Both the position numbers and the translations under genes were made by a program. The notes beneath the pieces are model-generated. The model was not told the origin of the DNA. It did no database searches and saw only the letters and a list, made by a program, of their open reading frames with translations. Positions 31,953 through 40,788 of a stretch of DNA of 64,000 bases are shown piece after piece. Each line of letters starts with the position of its first letter. Positions within the stretch are counted from its first letter, which is position 1. Source of the stretch: Ilumatobacter sp963746265 (GTDB lineage Bacteria > Actinomycetota > Acidimicrobiia > Acidimicrobiales > Ilumatobacteraceae); NCBI GenBank assembly GCA_963746265.1, contig CAVVAM010000013.1:124001-188000 (forward strand), written 5' to 3'.

Positions 31953-32330
31953 ATGGCCGCGGCCCCTTCTGATCCGATCGGCGTGGTCGAGCGGTGGCAG
32001 GCGCGTGCCTGGGGCGAGTGCGACCTGAGCGCCGTCGACGAGCTCGCGGCCGATCCGTTGCTGAGGCACGGCCCGTCGGGAACCCAGCGGCGCAGCCACG
32101 AGGAGTTGAAACGCGACCTGCGGAGCTACCAGCGGGTGCTCGGCAAGCCCGACATCGAGGTCCACGAGCGGGTGCTCGACGGAGACCGCGTCTGGAGTCG
32201 GGTGACGATGCGCGGTGTGCACACCGACACGGGCGAACCGCGAACGCTCCAGTGGTTGCAGATCCACCGGGTCGTCGACGGCAAGATCGTCGAGTTGTGG
32301 GCGCTCTACGCGACCGACGTGAAGTGGTGA
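31953..32330 (+). CDS. SnoaL-like (NTF2 fold) protein
   Basis: 125 residues with the alpha+beta barrel pattern of SnoaL-like polyketide cyclases and steroid isomerases: VVERWQARAWGECDLSAVDE, LRHGPSGTQRRSHEE, then the strands VHERVLDGDRVWSRVTMRG and WLQIHRVVDGKIVELWAL. Such small proteins bind or isomerise hydrophobic ligands; nothing fixes the reaction. Start ATG 6 bases after GATACT. Confidence 0.85.
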   Translation: MAAAPSDPIGVVERWQARAWGECDLSAVDELAADPLLRHGPSGTQRRSHEELKRDLRSYQRVLGKPDIEVHERVLDGDRVWSRVTMRGVHTDTGEPRTLQWLQIHRVVDGKIVELWALYATDVKW

Positions 32331-32357
32331 GTCCCGAGCTCGAACGGTGGGTGCGAC

Positions 32358-33626
32358 TCAGGCGAGCGACACTGCGTCGCCGAACCGCTCACGCGTCCGT
32401 CGACTGACGGTCAGGAAGATCACCATCGCCGCGATGACCGTGATGCCCATCACGGCGAGGGTCTCTCGCAGGCCGATCTGGTCGGCGAGCGCACCGAGCG
32501 GCAGCGCCGCCATCCCGAAACCGCTGAACGACAGCATCATCAGGCTCTGCACCCGACCGTGGAACTCGAGGTCGGAGAGTGCGAGGACCAACGAGTTGTT
32601 CATCGCCTGGAAACCGGCCGATGCCGCGCCGACCGCCGCGATCGCGAGGGCGGCCGTGCCGAACGACGGGGAGAACGACAGCACGATGAGCATGGCGCCG
32701 AACGAGAAGCCGGAGACGGCCTGGATCCGCCACGCCGCACGGCCGGTACCGCGGCTGGCGATGAACATCGAGACGATGACCGCTCCGACTGCCGACGCCG
32801 CAGCGAGCAGGCCGTAGCCGGACGAACCGACGTCGAGGATCTCGGTCGCGAATCGCGGCAGGAACGCGACGAACGGGAATCCGATCATCACGACGACGAA
32901 CGACACGAGGACGAGGTTGGCGACGTGACGGTTCGTCCAGACGTACCTGAGGCTGTCGGCGAACTCGGTGCGAGCGGAGGTTCTGTGACCGTCGCCGCGG
33001 GGACGACCCGGCGGTAAGGAGAAGCAGCCGAAGAGCGCGGCCACGCTCAAGACCGCCGAGAAGTAGTAGACGCCGGCCGTTCCGATCCACGCGATCCCGA
33101 TGAACACGCCGGCGATCGCCGGCCCGATGATGCGCGCCGAGTTCATGCTCATCTGACCGAGCACGATCGCGTTCGAGAGCAGTTCGCGTCCGACCACCTC
33201 ACCGGTCAGCGCCATACGCGAGGGAACGAGGAACGAAAAGGCCGTGGCCTGCATCGCAGAGGTCGCGAGCAGCATCCAGTACTCGACGAAGTCGAACGAG
33301 ACCGCGAGGGCGATCCACATCGCACTGATGGTGAGCAGTGCGTTCGTCAGGATCAGGATCATTCGCTTGGAGTAGCGGTCGGCAGCGACTCCGCCCATCG
33401 GCGTCGCAACGAGCATCGGCACACCGAAGGCCATGAACACTCCGCCCAGGCCGGCGTTCGAGCCACTCAGCTCGTTGGCGAGCCACCCGCGGGCGATGGC
33501 CTGGCCCTGCGTCGCGACGAAACCGAAGGCCCCGATGATGAAGAGGGTGCGATACGTGTGAATCCGCAGGGAGGCGTAGGTGTCGATCCGCTCCCGCCGC
33601 ACCGGGGTGGGGCTCGGGGCGGACAT
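32358..33626 (-). CDS. MFS transporter (enterobactin-exporter-like)
   Basis: A 422-residue polytopic protein with about 12 hydrophobic helices. The motif between helices 2 and 3 reads GGVAADRYSKRMILI, a good match to the MFS loop signature, and the second half repeats the pattern at LGALADQIGLRETL. It resembles exporters of the EntS/DHA3 type. Substrate unknown. The ATG follows CAGACT by 6 bases. Confidence 0.9.
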   Translation of the reverse strand: MSAPSPTPVRRERIDTYASLRIHTYRTLFIIGAFGFVATQGQAIARGWLANELSGSNAGLGGVFMAFGVPMLVATPMGGVAADRYSKRMILILTNALLTISAMWIALAVSFDFVEYWMLLATSAMQATAFSFLVPSRMALTGEVVGRELLSNAIVLGQMSMNSARIIGPAIAGVFIGIAWIGTAGVYYFSAVLSVAALFGCFSLPPGRPRGDGHRTSARTEFADSLRYVWTNRHVANLVLVSFVVVMIGFPFVAFLPRFATEILDVGSSGYGLLAAASAVGAVIVSMFIASRGTGRAAWRIQAVSGFSFGAMLIVLSFSPSFGTAALAIAAVGAASAGFQAMNNSLVLALSDLEFHGRVQSLMMLSFSGFGMAALPLGALADQIGLRETLAVMGITVIAAMVIFLTVSRRTRERFGDAVSLA

Positions 33627-33695
33627 CGAGCCAGTCTGGCCCGCCGCGCTCCGGATCGCTCGCGCTGGTGCGACGATGGATCGAGGAGGTGCGAG

Positions 33696-34637
33696 ATGGA
33701 ACAGCCGCACGGTCACCATCACGGTCGCGAGACCGGTCGTCAGCCCCGTCGTCCGCACGGTCACCGCGGCGGACATTCGACACTGTGGTTGCCGTCGCGG
33801 CATCGACGACCAGTCCACCGGATCGGGCGGCGACAGTTCCTGACCGACCTGGGTCGCAATATGTTCGCGATCGCCGTGCTGGGTGGATTCGTCGCAGCCT
33901 GCTCCGGAGACGACGACATCGCGATCGACGCCGAGCCCGACGTCGCTGAGGGCGGAACGGTCGAGGCGACCACGATCGCGACCACGACCATCGCGGCGTC
34001 GCCGACCGAGATCACCACGAACGATGCGCCCACGTCGGACCCGGCGCTGCGGTGGGCGCAGGCCCTCCTGGGGTCGGTCTCCGCGTACGTGTTGGTCAGA
34101 GGGAAGGAGGCCGTCGTCGTCGACACCGGCAACCCGGGGAGCGCCGATCAGATCGGCGTTGCACTCGGCACGCTCAATGCCACCTATGACGACGTTCGTC
34201 ACATCGTGCTGACCCATTCGCATCCAGATCACGTCGGGTCCCTGCCGGCAGTGCTCGAGCGGTCGGTGTCGGCCGCTGTGTACGCGGGCGGAGCCGACAT
34301 CCCCAACATCGACTCGCCGATCGAGGTGACCGCCGTCGGCGGTGGCGACGACGTCCTCGGCCTCGCCGTCATCGACACCCCGGGTCACACGCCCGGCTCG
34401 ATCTCCGTCTACGACCCCGGCATCGGGCTCCTGCTGGCCGGTGACGCTCTCAACGGCAACGACGACGGGACGGGCCTGTCGGGTCCGAACGAGCGGTTCA
34501 CCGCCGACCTGTCGACGGCGAACGCCTCGGTGCTCGAACTCGCGGAGCTCGTTCCGAACGCGATCGGCATGGGACACGGGCAACCGGTCGAGAGTGGGGC
34601 CGACTCGCTCCTGACCGCACTTGCCGCCGAGCTCTGA
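33696..34637 (+). CDS. Metallo-beta-lactamase-fold protein with Tat/lipoprotein signal
   Basis: 313 residues. The N-terminus is His-rich (HGHHHG), followed by a twin-arginine signal (RRQFLTD) and a lipobox-like VAAC, so the protein is probably exported folded with its metals and anchored. The MBL domain has THSHPDHVG, DTPGHTPGS, LLAGDALNG and GMGHGQP as metal ligands. A hydrolase of unknown substrate. GAGGAGG precedes the ATG. It diverges from the MFS gene. Confidence 0.87.
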   Translation: MEQPHGHHHGRETGRQPRRPHGHRGGHSTLWLPSRHRRPVHRIGRRQFLTDLGRNMFAIAVLGGFVAACSGDDDIAIDAEPDVAEGGTVEATTIATTTIAASPTEITTNDAPTSDPALRWAQALLGSVSAYVLVRGKEAVVVDTGNPGSADQIGVALGTLNATYDDVRHIVLTHSHPDHVGSLPAVLERSVSAAVYAGGADIPNIDSPIEVTAVGGGDDVLGLAVIDTPGHTPGSISVYDPGIGLLLAGDALNGNDDGTGLSGPNERFTADLSTANASVLELAELVPNAIGMGHGQPVESGADSLLTALAAEL

Positions 34638-34755
34638 TCGTGTCGATCGTCAGCGGTCGACGTTTCCGACGACGTCCGCGATGATGCGAGTTGCCGTGGG
34701 ATGGACCGCCAACCCTTCGGCCCCCGGCGACGGTCGCGCCTCCCGCCGTGCTGCG

Positions 34756-36345
34756 TCAGTTCACCTGGCGATCGTGGCCTTCCCAGAACGGCTTGCGGAG
34801 CTCGACCTTGAGCACCTTGCCGGAAGGGTTTCGCGGCAGTGCCTCGACCCAGTCCACCGCACGCGGGATCTTGTAGCCGGCGAGCTGCGTTCGGGCGTAC
34901 TCGACGACCGCCTCCTCCGTGAGATCCGGATCGGCCCTCACGATCAACGCCCTCACGCTCTCACCCCACTGATCGCTGGGCACCCCGATGACCGCGACGT
35001 CGGCGATGCCCTCGTGCTTCATCAACGCGTTCTCGACCTCGGCGGGATAGATGTTCTCCCCGCCCGACACGATCATGTCCTTGACACGGTCGTGGATGAA
35101 CAGGTAGCCGTCACACACGTACCCTGCGTCACCGGTGCGGAACCAACCGTCGACGATCGAATCGCGAGTCGCGCCCGGGTCCTTCCAGTAGCCCTTCATC
35201 ACCTGTGCGGAGCGGACCCACACCTCACCGACCTCGCCATCGGGGAGGTCGTCGCCGGTCTGGGCGTCGACGATCCGGAGCTCGACATCGCCCCACGGCT
35301 TGCCGGCGGCACGCAAGAGGTGTGCGCGATCGCCGCCCGGGTCGTGATCCTCCGGGTCGAGCTGCACCACTCCCCCGGTCGTCTCCGTGAGTCCGTACGC
35401 CTGCATGAAGTCGCATCCGAACAGCGCCAGCGATCCGACGAGCACCGCCTCGCTGATCGGCGAGGCTCCGTAGACGACCGACCGCATCGACGAGAAGTCC
35501 GCATCGCTCGCCCCGGGCACGCTCAGGACGAACTGCAGCACGGCGGGAACGAGCAGCGCGTGGGTGATGCCGAACTTCGGGATCAACTCGACGATCTCCA
35601 TCGGGTTGACCTCCTTCGTCAGCACCGTGTGGGCGCCGTTGACCATGCCGGCGAGCGCCCAGCCGCTTCCGGCGATGTGGAACAGCGGCATCGCCACGAG
35701 GTTCACGGCCGTCGAATCGAATCTCCACGCCTCGCGACCGGTACTCATCGTGCACATGAAGTTGTCGTTGGTCAGCTCGACGCCCTTGGGCAGTCCGGTC
35801 GTGCCCGACGTATACAGCTGGTAGCACGTATCGGTGCCGCAGACCTCGACCTCGGGTTCCACCGCGTCGAACTGTGCGACCCAGTCGTCGTAACGCTGAT
35901 GACCCGAGTCACCGGGGTCGCCCATCACCACGATCTTGCGGATCTTCGGCAACGTCATCTTCTCGAGATGCCCGAGGAAGTCGTCGCCGACGAACAGCAT
36001 CTCGGCGTCGGCGTTGTCGATGATGTACTCCATCTCCGGTGGCGCGAGCCGCCAGTTGACCGCGACCGACACGGCGTTGATCTTGGCGCCGCCGAACAGT
36101 TGCATGAAGTACTGGGGGGTGTTCTTGTCGAGATAGGCGATGCGCCCCGCAGCGCCGACGCCGAGCTCGATCAGGCCCTGCGCGACCTGGCGCGCTTCGC
36201 GGTCGATCTCGCCGTAGGTCCAGGCGCGGTCGCCGGCCGTGAGGGCGAGCCGATCGGGGGTCTTCGCCGCCCAGTGTCGGCTGATGTCTGCAAGACATCC
36301 GATGTCGCCCGGCTGCGGACGGAGCTCGTCGACGTGGTCGCTCAT
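34756..36345 (-). CDS. Acyl-CoA synthetase / AMP-dependent ligase
   Basis: 529 residues of the adenylate-forming family. The P-loop is YTSGTTGLPKGVE, followed by YGLTETTGG, the hinge GYWKDPGATRDSIVDGWFRTGD and the C-terminal catalytic lysine in NPSGKVLK. It would activate a carboxylic acid, probably a fatty or aromatic acid, as its CoA thioester. The ATG overlaps the dehydrogenase stop (ATGA), so both are in one operon. Confidence 0.93.
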   Translation of the reverse strand: MSDHVDELRPQPGDIGCLADISRHWAAKTPDRLALTAGDRAWTYGEIDREARQVAQGLIELGVGAAGRIAYLDKNTPQYFMQLFGGAKINAVSVAVNWRLAPPEMEYIIDNADAEMLFVGDDFLGHLEKMTLPKIRKIVVMGDPGDSGHQRYDDWVAQFDAVEPEVEVCGTDTCYQLYTSGTTGLPKGVELTNDNFMCTMSTGREAWRFDSTAVNLVAMPLFHIAGSGWALAGMVNGAHTVLTKEVNPMEIVELIPKFGITHALLVPAVLQFVLSVPGASDADFSSMRSVVYGASPISEAVLVGSLALFGCDFMQAYGLTETTGGVVQLDPEDHDPGGDRAHLLRAAGKPWGDVELRIVDAQTGDDLPDGEVGEVWVRSAQVMKGYWKDPGATRDSIVDGWFRTGDAGYVCDGYLFIHDRVKDMIVSGGENIYPAEVENALMKHEGIADVAVIGVPSDQWGESVRALIVRADPDLTEEAVVEYARTQLAGYKIPRAVDWVEALPRNPSGKVLKVELRKPFWEGHDRQVN

Positions 36346-37499
36346 CGTGACGCCCCGTGCGCGATCACGCCGCGGATGTTCTCGCCGTCGCGCATCGCCT
36401 GGTAGCCCACGTTGATGTCGTCGAGCGAATACGTGTTGGTGATCAGCTCATCGAGCTTCAACGTTCCGGCCCGATACATCGACAGCAGGTTCGGAATGTC
36501 GAATCTGGGGTTCAGTGAACCGAAGATCGTTCCCTTGATCTCCTTGTTCCAGAGCGTGAGCTCCGAGAGGTTGATGTCCGCCGAGGTCTGGGAGAGCGGA
36601 GCGACGGCCGTTGCGACGATCGTGCCACCCTTACCGGCCAGTTTCGTGCTGAGGTTCATCAGTTCGCCGTACAACACCCCCGGCGTCATGATCACCACTT
36701 CGGCCATCTGACCCATCGTCATCTCGGCCACGGCAGGGAGTGCGTCCTCCATGGACGCGAACGTCTGCGTCGCACCCATCTCCATCGCCTGCTCCCGTTT
36801 GAACTCGACCGGATCGACCGCGACCACGCGCTTGGCGCCTGCCATCGCAGCGCCCTGCACGGCGTTGATGCCGATGCCGCCGATCCCGACCACCACCACG
36901 GTGTCACCCACCCGCACGTTGCCGCGATTCGTCGCCGAACCCCACCCCGTCGCCACGCCACACGACACGAGGGACACCGCCGCCAGCGGGAGGTCGGCAT
37001 CGACCTTGATCACTTGTGACTCCGCGACGCAGCTGTACTCGGAGAAGGTGCCGAGCTTTGCGATCAGCTTGAGGTCGGTGCCGCCGAGACGATGACGGCT
37101 GGTGCCGTCGGTGATCATGCCGGGCAGGAAGGTGCCTCCGCCTGCGTCGCACAGGTTCTGACGACCGGTCACGCAGTATCGACAGGTGCCACACGACGGA
37201 ACGAACGAGGCAGAGACGTGATCGCCCACCGCGACCGAGGTGACGCCCGGGCCCACCTCGCTCACCACCCCGGCGCCCTCGTGGCCGCCGATCATCGGAA
37301 AGATCGACTCGATCCCCATCATCTCCATGGCCTGGGGCGGCGGGACGAAGTCGCCCGTGACCAGGTGTTCGTCGCTGTGACAGAGCCCGGCGTTGACCCA
37401 TCGCACGAGTACCTCGCCAGCCTTCGGCGGGTCGACCTCGATCTCCTCGACGGCCCAATCCTGCCCCACCCCGTGAATGACGGCCGCTCTGCACTTCAT
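36342..37499 (-). CDS. NDMA-dependent zinc alcohol dehydrogenase
   Basis: 385 residues of the medium-chain dehydrogenase family. Zinc ligands: Cys40 in GLCHSDEH, GGHEGAG, and the structural-zinc lobe CGTCRYCVTGRQNLC. NAD site: GIGGIGINAVQGA. The sequence closely follows the NDMA-dependent group (GTIFGSLNPRFDIPNLLSMY, GENIRGVI), whose NAD stays bound and is reoxidised by mycofactocin. That implies mycofactocin genes elsewhere in the genome. The ATG at 37499 has GGAGG about 8 bases upstream. Confidence 0.92.
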   Translation of the reverse strand: MKCRAAVIHGVGQDWAVEEIEVDPPKAGEVLVRWVNAGLCHSDEHLVTGDFVPPPQAMEMMGIESIFPMIGGHEGAGVVSEVGPGVTSVAVGDHVSASFVPSCGTCRYCVTGRQNLCDAGGGTFLPGMITDGTSRHRLGGTDLKLIAKLGTFSEYSCVAESQVIKVDADLPLAAVSLVSCGVATGWGSATNRGNVRVGDTVVVVGIGGIGINAVQGAAMAGAKRVVAVDPVEFKREQAMEMGATQTFASMEDALPAVAEMTMGQMAEVVIMTPGVLYGELMNLSTKLAGKGGTIVATAVAPLSQTSADINLSELTLWNKEIKGTIFGSLNPRFDIPNLLSMYRAGTLKLDELITNTYSLDDINVGYQAMRDGENIRGVIAHGASR

Positions 37500-37619
37500 G
37501 GTCTCGACCTCCATGGCCCCTCGAAGCCATCAGATCACACGACGCAGGCCACCCTCGATCCGGGCACCGCTGGGATTCGCCTAGGGTGAACGGCCGGACC
37601 GAAACCGAAGGGGACCCTC

Positions 37620-38177
37620 ATGAGCACGGCACCACTGGAACGAGCGATCGAGATCGCCGGGAACGTCATCGCCAACGTCGACGAGAGTCAGTTGTCGTCA
37701 CCGACGCCATGTGCGTCGTGGGACGTCGCAGCCCTCATCAACCACATGATCGGCGGGCAAGCCTTCTTCGCTGCCGCGGTCAACGGGGAGCCGCCGTCGG
37801 GCGAGGAGACCGACGCCGCTTCCGGTGACTTCCGGGCCGCGTTCGCGACGGCCGCCGCCGACTGCATCGCCGCGTTCCAGTCGCTCGACGACATGACTTC
37901 GGTGGTGAAGGCCCCGTTCGGGGAGATGCCGGCTCATGCATTCATGGGCTTGGCGATGACCGACACGTTCCAGCACGCATGGGACCTCGCCAAGGCGACG
38001 GGGCAGGACACCGACCTCGCACCCGACATGGCCGAGATGCTGCTCGCGGCCTCGAAACAGAACATCCAAGAGAACTTCCGCGGCCCCGAGGGGGCACCGT
38101 TCGGCGCCGAGCAGAGCGCAACGGACGACCAACCGGCCGCAGACCGGCTCGCCGCGTTCCTCGGTCGCACCGTGTGA
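37620..38177 (+). CDS. TIGR03086/mycothiol maleylpyruvate isomerase-like protein
   Basis: 185 residues with the actinobacterial DinB-like pattern: PCASWDVAALINHMIGG with a metal-binding histidine, and FQHAWDLAKATGQD in the third helix region. Members are metal-dependent proteins that often use mycothiol. A -10-like TAGGGT lies in the upstream gap and AAGGGG precedes the ATG. Coupled to the stress protein by TGATG. Confidence 0.87.
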   Translation: MSTAPLERAIEIAGNVIANVDESQLSSPTPCASWDVAALINHMIGGQAFFAAAVNGEPPSGEETDAASGDFRAAFATAAADCIAAFQSLDDMTSVVKAPFGEMPAHAFMGLAMTDTFQHAWDLAKATGQDTDLAPDMAEMLLAASKQNIQENFRGPEGAPFGAEQSATDDQPAADRLAAFLGRTV

Positions 38178-38608
38178 TGTACCAGAGGATCGTGGTGGGG
38201 ACCGACGGATCGCCGCGCGCCCGTGTCGCGATCGATCATGCAGCCGCACTGGCCGCCATGACCGGGGCCTCACTCCACGTGGTCCAGGGATGCGGCAGCC
38301 CCGTCATCACGCCACCGATGTTCGGCGAGACCTCGGCGATCGACCCAGCCGAGTTGGTCAGCGCCGGTGAAGCCGAACTCCGGCCGATGTCCGACGAGTT
38401 GGCCGGACGCGGTCTCGACGTCTCGGTGCACGTGCGCACGATGACCGGCCAGGCGGCGCTCTGCGACGTCGCCAACGAGCTCGGCGCCGACCTGATCGTC
38501 GTCGGTAACCGAGGCATGACCGGCGCGAAGCGCCTGCTCGGCAGCGTGCCCAACTCGGTCGCCCGTCAGGCTCCGTGTTCGGTGCTGATCGTCGCGACGA
38601 GCGAGTGA
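38177..38608 (+). CDS. Universal stress protein, single domain
   Basis: 143 residues of UspA fold. The opening is RIVVGTDGSPRARVAIDHA and the nucleotide-binding C-terminal motif is GNRGMTGAKRLLGSVPNSV, the ATP-binding type. It overlaps the preceding stop by one base. A second, tandem-domain family member is at 61541-62404. Confidence 0.93.
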   Translation: MYQRIVVGTDGSPRARVAIDHAAALAAMTGASLHVVQGCGSPVITPPMFGETSAIDPAELVSAGEAELRPMSDELAGRGLDVSVHVRTMTGQAALCDVANELGADLIVVGNRGMTGAKRLLGSVPNSVARQAPCSVLIVATSE

Positions 38609-38736
38609 GCGGCACGACGGGGCGTGTGGCCGGACCACGTCAAGAGTGTCTCTAGCTTCGTCAAGGCCCACCTCGTTCCCGACGATGACCGTGCAACCCA
38701 CGATCCTGCGTGGGACTGACCGCGAGGGGCTTGACC

Positions 38737-39348
38737 GTGATCTTGAGCATCGGCCTGCGATACCGGACCGTCCGACCGGTCGAGTTCGTCTGTCCTCGTT
38801 GCGGGCTCGATCGCATGGGCGCCGAACTGACTCCGGGCCGGTGGGTCCGTGTGTTCGGAGTTCCGGTCCTGCCGCTCGGCGAGCACGAGCCGGTGATCGA
38901 GTGCGACGACTGCGGACAGCACTGCGATCCCGGTGTGCTCGACGTGCCCACGACCGGACAACTCGTCGGCATCCTCGAACAGGCGACCATTGCAGCGATC
39001 GTGACCGCGGTCCGGACGAGCGATTCGCGCCGGACCCCCTACGTCCTCGCCTCCGCCCGCCGGGCGCTGCTCGAGGTCGGGTACGAGCCGGGCCAGATCG
39101 ATCTCGACGGAGCGATCGCGACCCTGTCGGAGGTCGAGACTCGCGACCGCATCCGCCGGCTCGGACACGAGCTGACCACCCACGGCAAGCAAGGATTCCT
39201 GCACCGCGTCGTAGCGGTCGCGATGACCGGCACCTCGCTCGAACCGACCGCTCGACAGGCCTTGGTCGGGATGGGCTGCGACCTCGGCATGGCGGCGCCG
39301 CACATCAACGGTGTGCTCGCCGTCGCCCACAGCCGCGTCGACGCCTGA
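38737..39348 (+). CDS. Zinc-ribbon plus TerB-like domain protein
   Basis: 203 residues. The first 70 hold a zinc ribbon (CPRCG then CDDCG about 45 residues later) with a hydrophobic start. The remainder is helical and TerB-like, with two similar stretches around RRALLEVGYEPGQIDLDGAI and RQALVGMGCDLGMAAPHING. Function unknown. The GTG at 38737 is chosen because GAGGGG lies about 9 bases before it; a GTG at 38710 is the alternative. Confidence 0.72.
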   Translation: MILSIGLRYRTVRPVEFVCPRCGLDRMGAELTPGRWVRVFGVPVLPLGEHEPVIECDDCGQHCDPGVLDVPTTGQLVGILEQATIAAIVTAVRTSDSRRTPYVLASARRALLEVGYEPGQIDLDGAIATLSEVETRDRIRRLGHELTTHGKQGFLHRVVAVAMTGTSLEPTARQALVGMGCDLGMAAPHINGVLAVAHSRVDA

Positions 39349-39400
39349 CCATCGTCGACGACCACGTTCGGTCGGGCGCCGACCAGTACGTTCGGAGTTC

Positions 39401-39865
39401 GTGGTCGAGCGCGACGGGACGCGGGAGCGACGGATCCGGACTCAGGCGCGACGCGTCGTGGTCGTCGCATTCGTCGCATTCCAGCTGGGGTTCGTCGTTC
39501 GGGCGTACCACGCCCAACACCGAGAGTTCGGGTACCAGATGTTTCCGGAGGCGAGCCGGTGGCGAGCCGACATCGTACGGGTCACCGACGACGGTCGCCG
39601 GGTGCCGGTCCGCGAACCCTGGTTCGGATACGAATGGTCGGAGCTCGTACGCGGACGTGGGCTGACGACACCGTGGGTCGAGCATGATGCGGATTCGGGC
39701 CTCGACCGGCAACTCACGTTCCTCGCGGAAGCGCTCGACTGGGTTGCGGCGAACACGCCGAACGATCGGGAGACCCGGTACCTCGAAGCAACCGTCGAAT
39801 CGACGTACAACACGCGTCCACCCACCGTCAGGACCGTCCGGAGTCGCGAACGGGTCGCGCCGTGA
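39401..39865 (+). CDS. Small membrane-anchored partner of the HTTM protein
   Basis: 154 residues with one N-terminal membrane segment (VVVVAFVAFQLGFVVRAYHA) and an extracytoplasmic domain containing FGYQMFPEASRWRADIVRV and many aromatic residues. It ends with a 4-base overlap into the HTTM gene. Pairs of a small single-span protein and an HTTM protein recall SdpA/SdpB, the maturation pair of the SDP toxin of Bacillus, but I see no toxin gene and the similarity is architectural. A TACGTT lies 8 bases before the GTG. Confidence 0.7.
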   Translation: MVERDGTRERRIRTQARRVVVVAFVAFQLGFVVRAYHAQHREFGYQMFPEASRWRADIVRVTDDGRRVPVREPWFGYEWSELVRGRGLTTPWVEHDADSGLDRQLTFLAEALDWVAANTPNDRETRYLEATVESTYNTRPPTVRTVRSRERVAP

Positions 39866-40788
39866 GCCGGACGGTGACCGTGGTGCGGCAGTTCGACGCT
39901 GCCCTGGCCCGTCCGGTCAGCGTGCGGTCGCTCGCCGTGGTTCGTGTGCTGGTCGGAGCGGTGGGCGTGCTGCATCTCGCCCCGATCGCGACCGACGCAG
40001 TCCGAGGCGACACCTTCCACGGCCGGTTCCGCCACCCCTACGTGACCTGGTATCCCGAGCTGGACCCGAGGTCGTACACGCTCCTGCTCGTCGTCGGCGC
40101 ACTGGCGGCGGTGGCGATGTCGGTCGGGCTCATGACACGGGCGGCGACCGTCGCGACGACGGTGGTCACCGGCTACCACCTCTTCCTCTCGACGACGCAC
40201 GTTCACAACAACCGGGCCTACCTCTTCGCCGTCCTGGCGATCCTGGCCGTCAGCAGGTGCGGGAACGCGCTCTCACTCGACTCGTGGCGCGCCCGGCGCG
40301 CCGGTCAACCGCTCGAGCAGGAGGCACCTGCCTGGCCGATCTGGCTGCTGCGCTTCGAGTGCGCGACCGTCTACGGGGCCTCCGGGATCAGCAAGCTCGT
40401 CGACCCCGACTGGTTCGGCGGGACCGTCACCTGGGCACGAGTGACCTCACAGGAGGCGATCGTGCGGAGTTCGGTCCTTCCCGACGTCGTCGTCGATCTG
40501 CTCCTCGACCGGTCGTTCCACTCGTTCGCCGCGAAGTTCGTGGTGCTCACGGAGCTGTTCATCGCCGGTGGGCTCTGGTGGCGACGCACCCGACCGTGGG
40601 CGGTGGCGGCAGCTGTCGTGTTCCATGTCATGATCGAGCTCAGCGCCGAGGTGCAGGTGTTCTCGTACCTCGGTCTCGCGGTCCTCGTCATCTGGGCGCC
40701 GCCCTCGTTGCGAACCGGCAGGCCGTGTGTGTTCCATAATCGCCGGATGTCGAACACACCGACCTCGATCGGCGCACCGGCACCGTGA
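39862..40788 (+). CDS. HTTM domain (vitamin K gamma-carboxylase-like) membrane protein
   Basis: 308 residues with several membrane helices. It matches the HTTM family through VRSLAVVRVLVGAVGVLHLAP, YPELDPRSYTLLLVVGALAA, TTHVHNNRAYLFAVLAIL and YGASGISKLVDPDW. The family includes vitamin K-dependent carboxylases, SdpB and many bacterial proteins of unknown chemistry. Overlaps both neighbours by 4 bases, so the cassette is tightly coupled. Confidence 0.87.
   Translation: MSRTVTVVRQFDAALARPVSVRSLAVVRVLVGAVGVLHLAPIATDAVRGDTFHGRFRHPYVTWYPELDPRSYTLLLVVGALAAVAMSVGLMTRAATVATTVVTGYHLFLSTTHVHNNRAYLFAVLAILAVSRCGNALSLDSWRARRAGQPLEQEAPAWPIWLLRFECATVYGASGISKLVDPDWFGGTVTWARVTSQEAIVRSSVLPDVVVDLLLDRSFHSFAAKFVVLTELFIAGGLWWRRTRPWAVAAAVVFHVMIELSAEVQVFSYLGLAVLVIWAPPSLRTGRPCVFHNRRMSNTPTSIGAPAP

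Noticed and set aside
34621..36405. Long plus-strand frame antisense to the acyl-CoA synthetase
   Set aside because: His/Asp/Arg-rich shadow translation without motifs, while the minus strand carries all adenylate-forming enzyme motifs.
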